DNA from: Takifugu bimaculatus
Taxonomy: Eukaryota > Chordata > Actinopteri > Tetraodontiformes > Tetraodontidae
Length of the DNA stretch: 64,000 bases
Direction: 5' to 3'
Assembly: GCA_004026145.2 (NCBI GenBank)
Contig: CP034995.1
Span: 1,416,726 to 1,480,725 of the forward strand
This document shows positions 44,385-56,992 of the stretch, one piece after another. Under the pieces are notes generated by a model. It ran no database searches and was not told the DNA's origin. It saw only the letters and a list, made by a program, of their open reading frames with translations. The translations under genes were made by a program, and so were the position numbers. Each line of letters starts with the position of its first letter. Positions within the stretch are counted from its first letter, which is position 1.

Positions 44385-45984
44385 ATGTTTGCAACAAAAC
44401 TGGGATTTGCCGTTGTTGGTTTCATCCTCAACTCAGGTAGGAATAATTTATTTGTGCGTTTGTTAAAAAGAATCTATGTTTGATACTTTGTGAGTTGGAG
44501 TTTAGTTAACATCAAAAGCATCATAAGCTTGTAAAACCTCCTGTGGTATTTGATGACAAAACTAACAGTGCATGAAGTTAATGGTGAGCCTCCAGGTTTT
44601 CACTTGTGCTTCTCTCTGCTGAAGCGGTTCTGGGGAAAGGCAGCCGCATCTGTGCCTTAAAAGGTACTTCACTGAATCTGTCCTGCTCAGCTGAACATTC
44701 TACAATCACAAAATGGTTCAAGCTGGATGGAACCAAGTGGACAGAAGTGTTGGTAAATGGAAGTAGACTAAAACACCAGATATCTAAAGATACTCATCTG
44801 ACTTTATCAGTCATGGGTTTGACAAAGGATGACAAAACCTCTTACTGCTGCAATGAGAAACCAGAAAACTGCTATGAAGACCACATTCAGCTCACTGTTA
44901 CAGGTAAACTTGATGACTGAATAACTTTAAAGAGAAAGGGACGAGTTTGTGCTAATTCTCTTTATCTTTCTCTTCATCTCAGCCCTGCAGGTGAAGGTGT
45001 TTCCCACCACAATAGTTCGAATCAAAATTGTTAAATAGTTAAATAAAAGTTATCTTTCATAGGAAATGTGCTAACTTTCATGTAAATTAGTGCTGACATT
45101 TTAGCATGAATGTGTGGAAAACAGCAGAGGCAAAAATTGTTGATCATTTCTACAGTTTTGTGAATCACTTTACATGATAAAGTCTTTTCCTGTCTGAAAC
45201 GTGTGAAAATATCTGTTTTCTGCATTTGAATCAGACATAAAAGTCAAGATCAGTCCATCTACAGAGGTGACAGAAGGTGATCGAGTCAAACTGACCTGCA
45301 GCACCAGCTGTCCTCTGACCAACAACAAGAACTACATCTGGTACCTGAATGATCAACTTCTACAGCTGCCAGAGCACCAAAACAAACACCTGGTTCTGGA
45401 TGCGGTCACAACTCAGCATGCAGGAAACTACTCCTGTGCTGTGAACACTCAGAGAGATGTTAGATCTCCTGAAAAGACACTCAGAGTTCAGAGTTCCTCA
45501 TTAAAATGGACCCTGATGCACCCACATCATCTGGATTATGTGGGTGAAAATGGTCACTGTTAAATCAAGAACTGTTTCATTTGTATTATATTGTATATTA
45601 ACTCAGCACTTTTTGGTTGAAAATCAGAAAAAGCAAGTTTTCCAATCAACATTCAGGACCTGGGATGTCAGACAACATTGAGATGGTAAATATAATACAG
45701 TGTTTGTTAAATATTTCAAGGTATCACTGAAGACCCCTCCCTCACGTGTTTCTGCATGTATCACAAGTGACTTCAGACTGAAAACACTGAGTTGCATCTG
45801 GATTTGAGAATAAATCTTGGTTGTTTCTCCTCAGCAAAACCCTGAGAGCCACTATGAAAACGTGGCAACAGCAAAAACAGAGCAAGATGATCATCAATAC
45901 AGCAGACTTCACTTCACCCGACAACACACCGATGATCTCTATGCCGCTCTTTCTCCACTGTCTTCTAACTCTCACCACTGCTGA
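44385..45984 (+). pseudogene. Gene 6: internally deleted type-B copy (possible secreted two-domain form)
   Basis: Signal peptide exon 44385-44436 and exon 2 44625-44903 are intact. Exon 3 starts at 44983 but after 28 nt jumps at about 45010 into the intron before exon 7, deleting the rest of exon 3 and exons 4-6. Exon 7 (from 45235) has an intact Ig domain, but the TM codons are replaced by a short segment (LMHPHHLDYV) and the frame ends at TAA 45561-45563. Because exon 2 and exon 7 share phase 1, direct splicing would give about 219 aa: signal peptide, two Ig domains and no TM. Tail exons B1 (45628-45685) and B2 (45835-45984, intact SHYENV, YSRL, YAAL) remain but would be untranslated. Decoy or pseudogene cannot be decided from sequence. 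Confidence 0.75.
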
Positions 45985-46454
45985 CACTGGAAACAACATT
46001 AAAAGACATCTAAATATGCAATAGTTTTGTCTTCATTCTAATGGTTGTAGTCCTGTGTTGGGTGTTAACGCAGCTCTTAAAGCTCGTATGTATGTGATGG
46101 TTTCAGGCCGGGTCACCACAGCTAAAATGAAATCAGATATTTCTGTCCTTGACCTTCTAGCTCACTGCAGCAACTTTGTAATAAAATGTAAAGGACAAGA
46201 TCATGGAAAATCTATAAAAATGCATGACACGGATGTTTCACTAGAGGTCCTTTTTAAACCACAAATAATAGCAGGAAGTGGAGATTTGAAAGTACATGCC
46301 GACTTTACAAAGTTCTCTTCCTGTTTTAACAGATATGTGTTGAGTTCATAAGAAGAGCGTCGGTGACAGAGATCATACTTGTATGTTCTTACTTTGTTGC
46401 CGTTAAAGGTAGTTTCATATTAATCTTAAAACACAATTTAAGTTGAAAACAGCA
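45985..46454 (+). other. Inter-gene block upstream of gene 7
   Basis: Conserved type-B 3' flank and promoter-side sequence with both GGAAGT and TTCCTG motifs. No gene seen. Confidence 0.5.
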
Positions 46455-49371
46455 ATGTTTTCAACAAAACTGGGATTTGCCGTGGTTGGTATCATCCTCA
46501 ACTCGGGTAGGAATACTTTTTTTGTGCGTTTGTTAAAAAGAATCTATGTTTGATACTTTGTGAGTTGGAGTTTAGTTAACATCAAAAGCATCAGAAGCTT
46601 GTAAAACCTCCTGTGGTATTTGATGACAAAACTAACAGCGCATGAAGTTAATGGTGAGCCTCCAGGTTTTCACTTGTGCTTCTCTCTGCTGAAGGGGTTC
46701 TGGGGAAAGGCATCCACATCTGTGCCTTAAAAGGTACTTCATTGAATCTGTCCTGCTCAGCTGAACATTCTACAATCCCAAAATGGTTCAAACTGGATCG
46801 AACCAAGTGGACAGAAGTGTTGGTAAATGGAAGTAGATTAAAACACCAGATATCTAAAGATACCCACCCGACTTTATTATTCATGGGTTTAACAAAGGAC
46901 GACAAAACCTCTTACTGCTGCAATGAGAAACCAGAAAACTGCCATAAAGACCACATTCAGCTCACTGTTACAGGTAAACTTGATGACTGACTAACTTTAA
47001 AGAGAAAGGGACGAGTTTGTGCTAATTCTCTGTATCTTTCTCTTCATCTCAGCCCTGCAGGTGAAGGTGTTTCCCACCACAGACGGACAGACGGTAATAC
47101 TGATGTGCAGCACCACCTGTACGCTGACTGACAGACCTGCTGCCAACATCTGGTACAGGAACTTAGAGCTTCTCTATCAAGACAGGTCTCCATGGTACCA
47201 GGAGATGGTCACCAGTGACAAAACAGTCAGATACTCCTGCGCCATCAAAGGCTACGAGGCTCTCAGAGCTCCTGCAGTCACAGTGGGTCAGTTATGTTTC
47301 GCTGGCGTTTCAACCACCAAAGTAATCCTGCAGTTTATTTAATCTTAATTTAATCCAGCAACCAGTTCTCTCTCCACCCAGAGTGGGTCTCATCTACCTG
47401 CTTTACGGTGTCCTACAATGATGGGAGAATGTGTTTGTACAACCACACTTCAGTGAAAGGACCCTGCTCCATCACGTACCCCACAGGTTCACTTTCTCCA
47501 TCACTCACAATCAATCCTCTCACAACACTGATCCTTTCATCATTTTACTCTTCATTTGTTTGTGTTTCGTTACTGTAACGTAGTTCCCATTTACAGTACC
47601 CTCGCTTCCATTATCACAGGTTTTCTTCAGTTTATATGTGATATCTGTATTTTTCTACTTTTAACCATGATTCTATGTTTACCATCTTCTCTCAGAAATA
47701 TATGTTGAAAAGACTCCAAGGACGGATCATGTCAAACTGAGCTGTAACACCAGCTGTCCTCCCACAAACACTCAATGGTACAAGAACAGAGAAATGCATA
47801 AAGACCCATTACAACAAATACCCAACACTTCTCAAGACAACTTCCTGTGTGCTGTCAGTGGTGTCAAGGAGCTGCAGTCTGATGAAGTCTGTGAGTATCA
47901 CCAAACCTGTGGCCTGAACATAGAAACAAGATAAAGTTTTGATGTGGTTTTATAATAAATCCTTACTGTTAAAAATATGTAAATATGAATTTGAGATGCA
48001 ACAGTCAGAAAAAAAACATAATTAAAGAATCCACTCAAAAATGTCAAGGTTTAAAGTGAATTTCCTTTGAGTTTCATCAAAACTGACACCGTCTTTGCTT
48101 TCATCTGTCAGGTGCTGCTGACAAATCCTGCCTGACTGTGAATTATATAAAAAAGAGAATCTGTGCTTTGGAAGGTTCCTCAGTAAACATCTCAAGTAAA
48201 TATTCCAGTTCAAAATACACAAAATCCAAGGCTAAACACTGGTCTAAAATAATCTGGAATGGTGAAAAGGAGGAGAGAATGAATGTATTGAAAACTGATC
48301 ATTTTACATATCATGAGGACCAAGAGAAGCAGATTAACACACTGTCAATTAAATCTGTGAAGCAAAGTGACTCAGCAGAATACAGATTCAGGCTCCAAGA
48401 TGACAACACAAGTCAGAAACCCGGAACTGTTCTGAGTGTTACAGGTAAATCTGGATCATAAAATATAAAACAAGCTTAAATCGAGAGAGCTTTGTATCTG
48501 AGCCACATCAAAATACAAGATTTTCTCATTTTGCCTTCCAATAAGTAAATAGTTCAAATCAAAACTGAAGTTAAATAAAAGTTATCTTTCATCTTTCTCA
48601 GGAAATGTGCTAACATTCATGTAAATTAGTGCTGAAATTTTAGCATGAATATGTGGAAAACAGCAGAAACGTGTGTGAAAATATCTGTTTTCTGCATTTG
48701 AATCAGACATAAAAGTCAAGATCAGTCCATCTACAGAGGTGCCAGAAGGTGATCGAGTCAAACTGACCTGCAGCACCAGCTGTCCTCTGACCAACAACAA
48801 GAACTACATCTGGTACCTGAATGATCAACTTCTGCAGCTGCCAGAGCACCAAAACAAACACCTGGTTCTGGATGTGGTCACAACTCAGCATGCAGGAAAC
48901 TACTCCTGTGCTGTGAACACTCAGACAGATGTTAGATCTCCTGAAAAGACACTCAGAGTTCAGAGTTCCTCATTAAAATGGACCCTGGCGGCAGCTGCAG
49001 CAGTTAGTGCTGCTCTCATGGTCTTCATCTCACTTGTCATCATCTGGATTATGTGGGTGAAAATGGTCACTATTAATTCAAGAACTGTTTCATTTGTATT
49101 ATATTGTATATTAACTCAGCACTTTTTGGTTGAAAATCAGAAAAAGCAAGTTTTCCAATCAACATTCAGGACCTGGGATGTCAGACAACATTGAGATGGT
49201 AAATATAATACAGTGTTTGTTAAATATTTCAAGTTATCACTGAAGACCCCTCCCTCAGATGTTTCTAATTATATAACAAGTGACTTCAGACTGAAAACAC
49301 TGAATTGCATCTGGATTAGAGGCTAAATCTTGGTGGTTTCTCCTCAGCAAAACCCTGAGAGCCACTATTAA
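46455..49371 (+). CDS. Gene 7: type-B Ig receptor, tail cut at the ITIM
   Basis: Exons: 46455-46506, 46695-46973, 47053-47286, 47382-47486, 47696-47890, 48112-48444, 48707-49052, 49141-49198 and 49348-49371; about 541 aa, open throughout. The TM (AAAAVSAALMVFISLVIIWI) carries no charged residue, so pairing with an ITAM adaptor through the membrane is not indicated. In the last exon the codon after the ITIM tyrosine is TAA (GAA to TAA), giving ...PESHY-stop, which removes the +3 Val and both later tyrosine motifs. The stop lies in the final exon. The expected product is a membrane-anchored receptor with about 27 cytoplasmic residues and no complete signalling motif. The first Ig domain has GIHICALKG and LDRTKW. 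Confidence 0.75.
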
Positions 49372-49967
49372 AACGTGGCAACAGCAAAAACAGAGCAAGA
49401 TGATCATCAATACAGCAGACTTCACTTCACCCGACAACACACCGATGATCTCTATGCCGCTCTTTCTCCACTGTCTTCTAACTCTCACCACTGCTGACAC
49501 TGGAAACAACATTAAAAGACATCTAAATATGCAATAGTTTTGTCTTCATTATAATGGTTGTAGTCCTGTGTTGGGTGTTAACGCAGCTCTTAAAGCTCGT
49601 ATGTATGTGATGGTTACAGGCCGGGTCACCACAGCTAAAATAAAATCAGATATTTCTGTCCTTGACCTTCTAGCTCACTGCAGCAACTTTGTAATAAAAT
49701 GTAAAGGACAAGATCATGGAAAATCTATAAAAATGCATGACACGGATTTTTCACTAGAGGTCCTTTTTAAACCACAAATAATAGCAGGAAGTGGAGATTT
49801 GAAAGTACATGCCGACTTTACAAAGTTTTCTTCCTGTTTTAACAGATGTGTGTTGAGTTCATAAGAAGAGCGTCGGTAACATAGATCATACTTGTATGTT
49901 CTTACTTTGTTGCCGTTAAAGGCAGTTTCATATTAATCTTAAAACACAATTTAAGTTGAAAACAGCA

Positions 49968-52884
49968 ATGTTTTCAACAAAACTGGGATTTGCCGTGGTT
50001 GGTATCATCCTCAACTCAGGTAGGAATAATTTTTTTGTGCGTTTGTTAAAAAGAATCTATGTTTGATACTTTGTGAGTTGGAGTTTAGTTAACATCAAAA
50101 GCATCAGAAGCTTGTAAAACCTCCTGTGGTATTTGATGACAAAACTAACAGCGCATGAAGTTAATGGTGAGCCTCCAGGTTTTCACTTGTGCTTCTCTCT
50201 GCTGAAGGGGTTCTGGGGAAAGGCATCCACATCTGTGCCTTAAAAGGTACTTCATTGAATCTGTCCTGCTCAGCTGAACATTCTACAATCCCAAAATGGT
50301 TCAAACTGGATCGAACCAAGTGGACAGAAGTGTTGGTAAATGGAAGTAGATTAAAACACCAGATATCTAAAGATACCCACCCGACTTTATTATTCATGGG
50401 TTTAACAAAGGACGACAAAACCTCTTACTGCTGCAATGAGAAACCAGAAAACTGCCATAAAGACCACATTCAGCTCACTGTTACAGGTAAACTTGATGAC
50501 TGACTAACTTTAAAGAGAAAGGGACGAGTTTGTGCTAATTCTCTGTATCTTTCTCTTCATCTCAGCCCTGCAGGTGAAGGTGTTTCCCACCACAGACGGA
50601 CAGACGGTAATACTGATGTGCAGCACCACCTGTACGCTGACTGACAGACCTGCTGCCAACATCTGGTACAGGAACTTAGAGCTTCTCTATCAAGACAGGT
50701 CTCCATGGTACCAGGAGATGGTCACCAGTGACAAAACAGTCAGATACTCCTGCGCCATCAAAGGCTACGAGGCTCTCAGAGCTCCTGCAGTCACAGTGGG
50801 TCAGTTATGTTTCGCTGGCGTTTCAACCACCAAAGTAATCCTGCAGTTTATTTAATCTTAATTTAATCCAGCAACCAGTTCTCTCTCCACCCAGAGTGGG
50901 TCTCATCTACCTGCTTTACGGTGTCCTACAATGATGGGAGAATGTGTTTGTACAACCACACTTCAGTGAAAGGACCCTGCTCCATCACGTACCCCACAGG
51001 TTCACTTTCTCCATCACTCACAATCAATCCTCTCACAACACTGATCCTTTCATCATTTTACTCTTCATTTGTTTGTGTTTCGTTACTGTAACGTAGTTCC
51101 CATTTACAGTACCCTCGCTTCCATTATCACAGGTTTTCTTCAGTTTATATGTGATATCTGTATTTTTCTACTTTTAACCATGATTCTATGTTTACCATCT
51201 TCTCTCAGAAATATATGTTGAAAAGACTCCAAGGACGGATCATGTCAAACTGAGCTGTAACACCAGCTGTCCTCCCACAAACACTCAATGGTACAAGAAC
51301 AGAGAAATGCATAAAGACCCATTACAACAAATACCCAACACTTCTCAAGACAACTTCCTGTGTGCTGTCAGTGGTGTCAAGGAGCTGCAGTCTGATGAAG
51401 TCTGTGAGTATCACCAAACCTGTGGCCTGAACATAGAAACAAGATAAAGTTTTGATGTGGTTTTATAATAAATCCTTACTGTTAAAAATATGTAAATATG
51501 AATTTGAGATGCAACAGTCAGAAAAAAAACATAATTAAAGAATCCACTCAAAAATGTCAAGGTTTAAAGTGAATTTCCTTTGAGTTTCATCAAAACTGAC
51601 ACCGTCTTTGCTTTCATCTGTCAGGTGCTGCTGACAAATCCTGCCTGACTGTGAATTATATAAAAAAGAGAATCTGTGCTTTGGAAGGTTCCTCAGTAAA
51701 CATCTCAAGTAAATATTCCAGTTCAAAATACACAAAATCCAAGGCTAAACACTGGTCTAAAATAATCTGGAATGGTGAAAAGGAGGAGAGAATGAATGTA
51801 TTGAAAACTGATCATTTTACATATCATGAGGACCAAGAGAAGCAGATTAACACACTGTCAATTAAATCTGTGAAGCAAAGTGACTCAGCAGAATACAGAT
51901 TCAGGCTCCAAGATGACAACACAAGTCAGAAACCCGGAACTGTTCTGAGTGTTACAGGTAAATCTGGATCATAAAATATAAAACAAGCTTAAATCGAGAG
52001 AGCTTTGTATCTGAGCCACATCAAAATACAAGATTTTCTCATTTTGCCTTCCAATAAGTAAATAGTTCAAATCAAAACTGAAGTTAAATAAAAGTTATCT
52101 TTCATCTTTCTCAGGAAATGTGCTAACATTCATGTAAATTAGTGCTGAAATTTTAGCATGAATATGTGGAAAACAGCAGAAACGTGTGTGAAAATATCTG
52201 TTTTCTGCATTTGAATCAGACATAAAAGTCAAGATCAGTCCATCTACAGAGGTGCCAGAAGGTGATCGAGTCAAACTGACCTGCAGCACCAGCTGTCCTC
52301 TGACCAACAACAAGAACTACATCTGGTACCTGAATGATCAACTTCTGCAGCTGCCAGAGCACCAAAACAAACACCTGGTTCTGGATGTGGTCACAACTCA
52401 GCATGCAGGAAACTACTCCTGTGCTGTGAACACTCAGACAGATGTTAGATCTCCTGAAAAGACACTCAGAGTTCAGAGTTCCTCATTAAAATGGACCCTG
52501 GCGGCAGCTGCAGCAGTTAGTGCTGCTCTCATGGTCTTCATCTCACTTGTCATCATCTGGATTATGTGGGTGAAAATGGTCACTATTAATTCAAGAACTG
52601 TTTCATTTGTATTATATTGTATATTAACTCAGCACTTTTTGGTTGAAAATCAGAAAAAGCAAGTTTTCCAATCAACATTCAGGACCTGGGATGTCAGACA
52701 ACATTGAGATGGTAAATATAATACAGTGTTTGTTAAATATTTCAAGTTATCACTGAAGACCCCTCCCTCAGATGTTTCTAATTATATAACAAGTGACTTC
52801 AGACTGAAAACACTGAATTGCATCTGGATTAGAGGCTAAATCTTGGTGGTTTCTCCTCAGCAAAACCCCGAGAGCCACTATTAA
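49968..52884 (+). CDS. Gene 8: type-B Ig receptor, tail cut at the ITIM
   Basis: Exons: 49968-50019, 50208-50486, 50566-50799, 50895-50999, 51209-51403, 51625-51957, 52220-52565, 52654-52711 and 52861-52884. The deduced protein matches gene 7 over nearly its whole length; intron 1 differs slightly (aactcaggtagg against aactcgggtagg). The same TAA (52882-52884) directly follows the ITIM Tyr codon. It is the middle unit of the triplication. Whether the copies are expressed separately cannot be told, as their promoters are also almost identical. Confidence 0.75.
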
Positions 52885-53480
52885 AACGTGGCAACAGCAA
52901 AAACAGAGCAAGATGATCATCAATACAGCAGACTTCACTTCACCCGACAACACACCGATGATCTCTATGCCGCTCTTTCTCCACTGTCTTCTAACTCTCA
53001 CCACTGCTGACACTGGAAACAACATTAAAAGACATCTAAATATGCAATAGTTTTGTCTTCATTATAATGGTTGTAGTCCTGTGTTGGGTGTTAACGCAGC
53101 TCTTAAAGCTCGTATGTATGTGATGGTTACAGGCCGGGTCACCACAGCTAAAATAAAATCAGATATTTCTGTCCTTGACCTTCTAGCTCACTGCAGCAAC
53201 TTTGTAATAAAATGTAAAGGACAAGATCATGGAAAATCTATAAAAATGCATGACACGGATTTTTCACTAGAGGTCCTTTTTAAACCACAAATAATAGCAG
53301 GAAGTGGAGATTTGAAAGTACATGCCGACTTTACAAAGTTTTCTTCCTGTTTTAACAGATGTGTGTTGAGTTCATAAGAAGAGCGTCGGTAACATAGATC
53401 ATACTTGTATGTTCTTACTTTGTTGCCGTTAAAGGCAGTTTCATATTAATCTTAAAACACAATTTAAGTTGAAAACAGCA

Positions 53481-56396
53481 ATGTTTTCAACAAAACTGGG
53501 ATTTGCCGTGGTTGGTATCATCCTCAACTCAGGTAGGAATAATTTTTTTGTGCGTTTGTTAAAAAGAATCTATGTTTGATACTTTGTGAGTTGGAGTTTA
53601 GTTAACATCAAAAGCATCAGAAGCTTGTAAAACCTCCTGTGGTATTTGATGACAAAACTAACAGCGCATGAAGTTAATGGTGAGCCTCCAGGTTTTCACT
53701 TGTGCTTCTCTCTGCTGAAGGGGTTCTGGGGAAAGGCATCCACATCTGTGCCTTAAAAGGTACTTCATTGAATCTGTCCTGCTCAGCTGAACATTCTACA
53801 ATCCCAAAATGGTTCAAACTGGATCGAACCAAGTGGACAGAAGTGTTGGTAAATGGAAGTAGATTAAAACACCAGATATCTAAAGATACCCACCCGACTT
53901 TATTATTCATGGGTTTAACAAAGGACGACAAAACCTCTTACTGCTGCAATGAGAAACCAGAAAACTGCCATAAAGACCACATTCAGCTCACTGTTACAGG
54001 TAAACTTGATGACTGACTAACTTTAAAGAGAAAGGGACGAGTTTGTGCTAATTCTCTGTATCTTTCTCTTCATCTCAGCCCTGCAGGTGAAGGTGTTTCC
54101 CACCACAGACGGACAGACGGTAATACTGATGTGCAGCACCACCTGTACGCTGACTGACAGACCTGCTGCCAACATCTGGTACAGGAACTTAGAGCTTCTC
54201 TATCAAGACAGGTCTCCATGGTACCAGGAGATGGTCACCAGTGACAAAACAGTCAGATACTCCTGCGCCATCAAAGGCTACGAGGCTCTCAGAGCTCCTG
54301 CAGTCACAGTGGGTCAGTTATGTTTCGCTGGCGTTTCAACCACCAAAGTAATCCTGCAGTTTATTTAATCTTAATTTAATCCAGCAACCAGTTCTCTCTC
54401 CACCCAGAGTGGGTCTCATCTACCTGCTTTACGGTGTCCTACAATGATGGGAGAATGTGTTTGTACAACCACACTTCAGTGAAAGGACCCTGCTCCATCA
54501 CGTACCCCACAGGTTCACTTTCTCCATCACTCACAATCAATCCTCTCACAACACTGATCCTTTCATCATTTTACTCTTCATTTGTTTGTGTTTCGTTACT
54601 GTAACGTAGTTCCCATTTACAGTACCCTCGCTTCCATTATCACAGGTTTTCTTCAGTTTATATGTGATATCTGTATTTTTCTACTTTTAACCATGATTCT
54701 ATGTTTACCATCTTCTCTCAGAAATATATGTTGAAAAGACTCCAAGGACGGATCATGTCAAACTGAGCTGTAACACCAGCTGTCCTCCCACAAACACTCA
54801 ATGGTACAAGAACAGAGAAATGCATAAAGACCCATTACAACAAATACCCAACACTTCTCAAGACAACTTCCTGTGTGCTGTCAGTGGTGTCAAGGAGCTG
54901 CAGTCTGATGAAGTCTGTGAGTATCACCAAACCTGTGGCCTGAACATAGAAACAAGATAAAGTTTTGATGTGGTTTTATAATAAATCCTTACTGTTAAAA
55001 ATATGTAAATATGAATTTGAGATGCAACAGTCAGAAAAAAATCATAATTAAAGAATCCACTCAAAAATGTCAAGGTTTAAAGTGAATTTCCTTTGAGTTT
55101 CATCAAAACTGACACCGTCTTTGCTTTCATCTGTCAGGTGCTGCTGACAAATCCTGCCTGACTGTGAATTATATAAAAAAGAGAATCTGTGCTTTGGAAG
55201 GTTCCTCAGTAAACATCTCAAGTAAATATTCCAGTTCAAAATACACAAAATCCAAGGCTAAACACTGGTCTAAAATAATCTGGAATGGTGAAAAGGAGGA
55301 GAGAATGAATGTATTGAAAACTGATCATTTTACATATCATGAGGACCAAGAGAAGCAGATTAACACACTGTCAATTAAATCTGTGAAGCAAAGTGACTCA
55401 GCAGAATACAGATTCAGGCTCCAAGATGACAACACAAGTCAGAAACCCGGAACTGTTCTGATTGTTACAGGTAAATCTGGATCATAAAATATAAAACAAG
55501 CTTAAATCGAGAGAGCTTTGTATCTGAGCCACATCAAAATACAAGATTTTCTCATTTTGCCTTCCAATAAGTAAATAGTTCAAATCAAAACTGAAGTTAA
55601 ATAAAAGTTATCTTTCATCTTTCTCAGGAAATGTGCTAACATTCATGTAAATTAGTGCTGAAATTTTAGCATGAATATGTGGAAAACAGCAGAAACGTGT
55701 GTGAAAATATCTGTTTTCTGCATTTGAATCAGACATAAAAGTCAAGATCAGTCCATCTACAGAGGTGACAGAAGGTGATCGAGTCAAACTGACCTGCAGC
55801 ACCAGCTGTCCTCTGACCAACAACAAGAACTACATCTGGTACCTGAATGATCAACTTCTGCAGCTGCCAGAGCACCAAAACAAACACCTGGTTCTGGATG
55901 TGGTCACAACTCAGCATGCAGGAAACTACTCCTGTGCTGTGAACACTCAGACAGATGTTAGATCTCCTGAAAAGACACTCAGAGTTCAGAGTTCCTCATT
56001 AAAATGGACCCTGGCGGCAGCTGCAGCAGTTAGTGCTGCTCTCATGGTCTTCATCTCACTTGTCATCATCTGGATTATGTGGGTGAAAATGGTCACTATT
56101 AATTCAAGAACTGTTTCATTTGTATTATATTGTATATTACTCAGCACTTTTTGGTTGAAAATCAGAAAAAGCAAGTTTTCCAATCAACATTCAGGACCTG
56201 GGATGTCAGACAACATTGAGATGGTAAATATAATACAGTGTTTGTTAAATATTTCAAGTTATCACTGAAGACCCCTCCCTCAGATGTTTCTAATTATATA
56301 ACAAGTGACTTCAGACTGAAAACACTGAATTGCATCTGGATTAGAGGCTAAATCTTGGTGGTTTCTCCTCAGCAAAACCCCGAGAGCCACTATTAA
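53481..56396 (+). CDS. Gene 9: type-B Ig receptor, tail cut at the ITIM
   Basis: Exons: 53481-53532, 53721-53999, 54079-54312, 54408-54512, 54722-54916, 55138-55470, 55733-56078, 56166-56223 and 56373-56396. It differs from gene 8 by Ile for Ser near the end of exon 6 (TVLIVTG) and Thr for Pro at the start of the exon 7 domain (VTEGDR), both as in the other array members. TAA at 56394-56396 truncates the tail at the ITIM Tyr. A one-base deletion between exon 7 and B1 closes the read-through frame present in the other copies, which supports that stretch being an intron. Confidence 0.75.
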
Positions 56397-56992
56397 AACG
56401 TGGCAACAGCAAAAACAGAGCAAGATGATCATCAATACAGCAGACTTCACTTCACCCGACAACACACCGATGATCTCTATGCCGCTCTTTCTCCACTGTC
56501 TTCTAACTCTCACCACTGCTGACACTGGAAACAACATTAAAAGACATCTAAATATGCAATAGTTTTGTCTTCATTATAATGGTTGTAGTCCTGTGTTGGG
56601 TGTTAACGCAGCTCTTAAAGCTCGTATGTATGTGATGGTTACAGGCCGGGTCACCACAGCTAAAATAAAATCAGATATTTCTGTCCTTGACCTTCTAGCT
56701 CACTGCAGCAACTTTGTAATAAAATGTAAAGGACAAGATCATGGAAAATCTATAAAAATGCATGACACGGATTTTTCACTAGAGGTCCTTTTTAAACCAC
56801 AAATAATAGCAGGAAGTGGAGATTTGAAAGTACATGCCGACTTTACAAAGTTCTCTTCCTGTTTTAACAGATGTGTGTTGAGTTCATAAGAAGAGCGTCG
56901 GTAACATAGATCATACTTGTATGTTCTTACTTTGTTGCCGTTAAAGGCAGTTTCATATTAATCTTAAAACACAATTTAAGTTGAAAACAGCA

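Larger units (their letters stand above)
46455..56992 (+). repeat. 3,513-bp tandem triplication of the receptor gene
   Basis: Signal-peptide ATGs at 46455, 49968, 53481 and 56993 are spaced 3,513, 3,513 and 3,512 bp, and exons of genes 7, 8 and 9 are identical or differ by single bases (for example CCAGAAGG versus ACAGAAGG at the start of exon 7 of gene 9, and AGTGTT versus ATTGTT at the end of exon 6). The one-base difference in the last period comes from taact/tact in the TM-tail intron of gene 9. This is a very recent expansion or one kept uniform by conversion. Confidence 0.95.
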
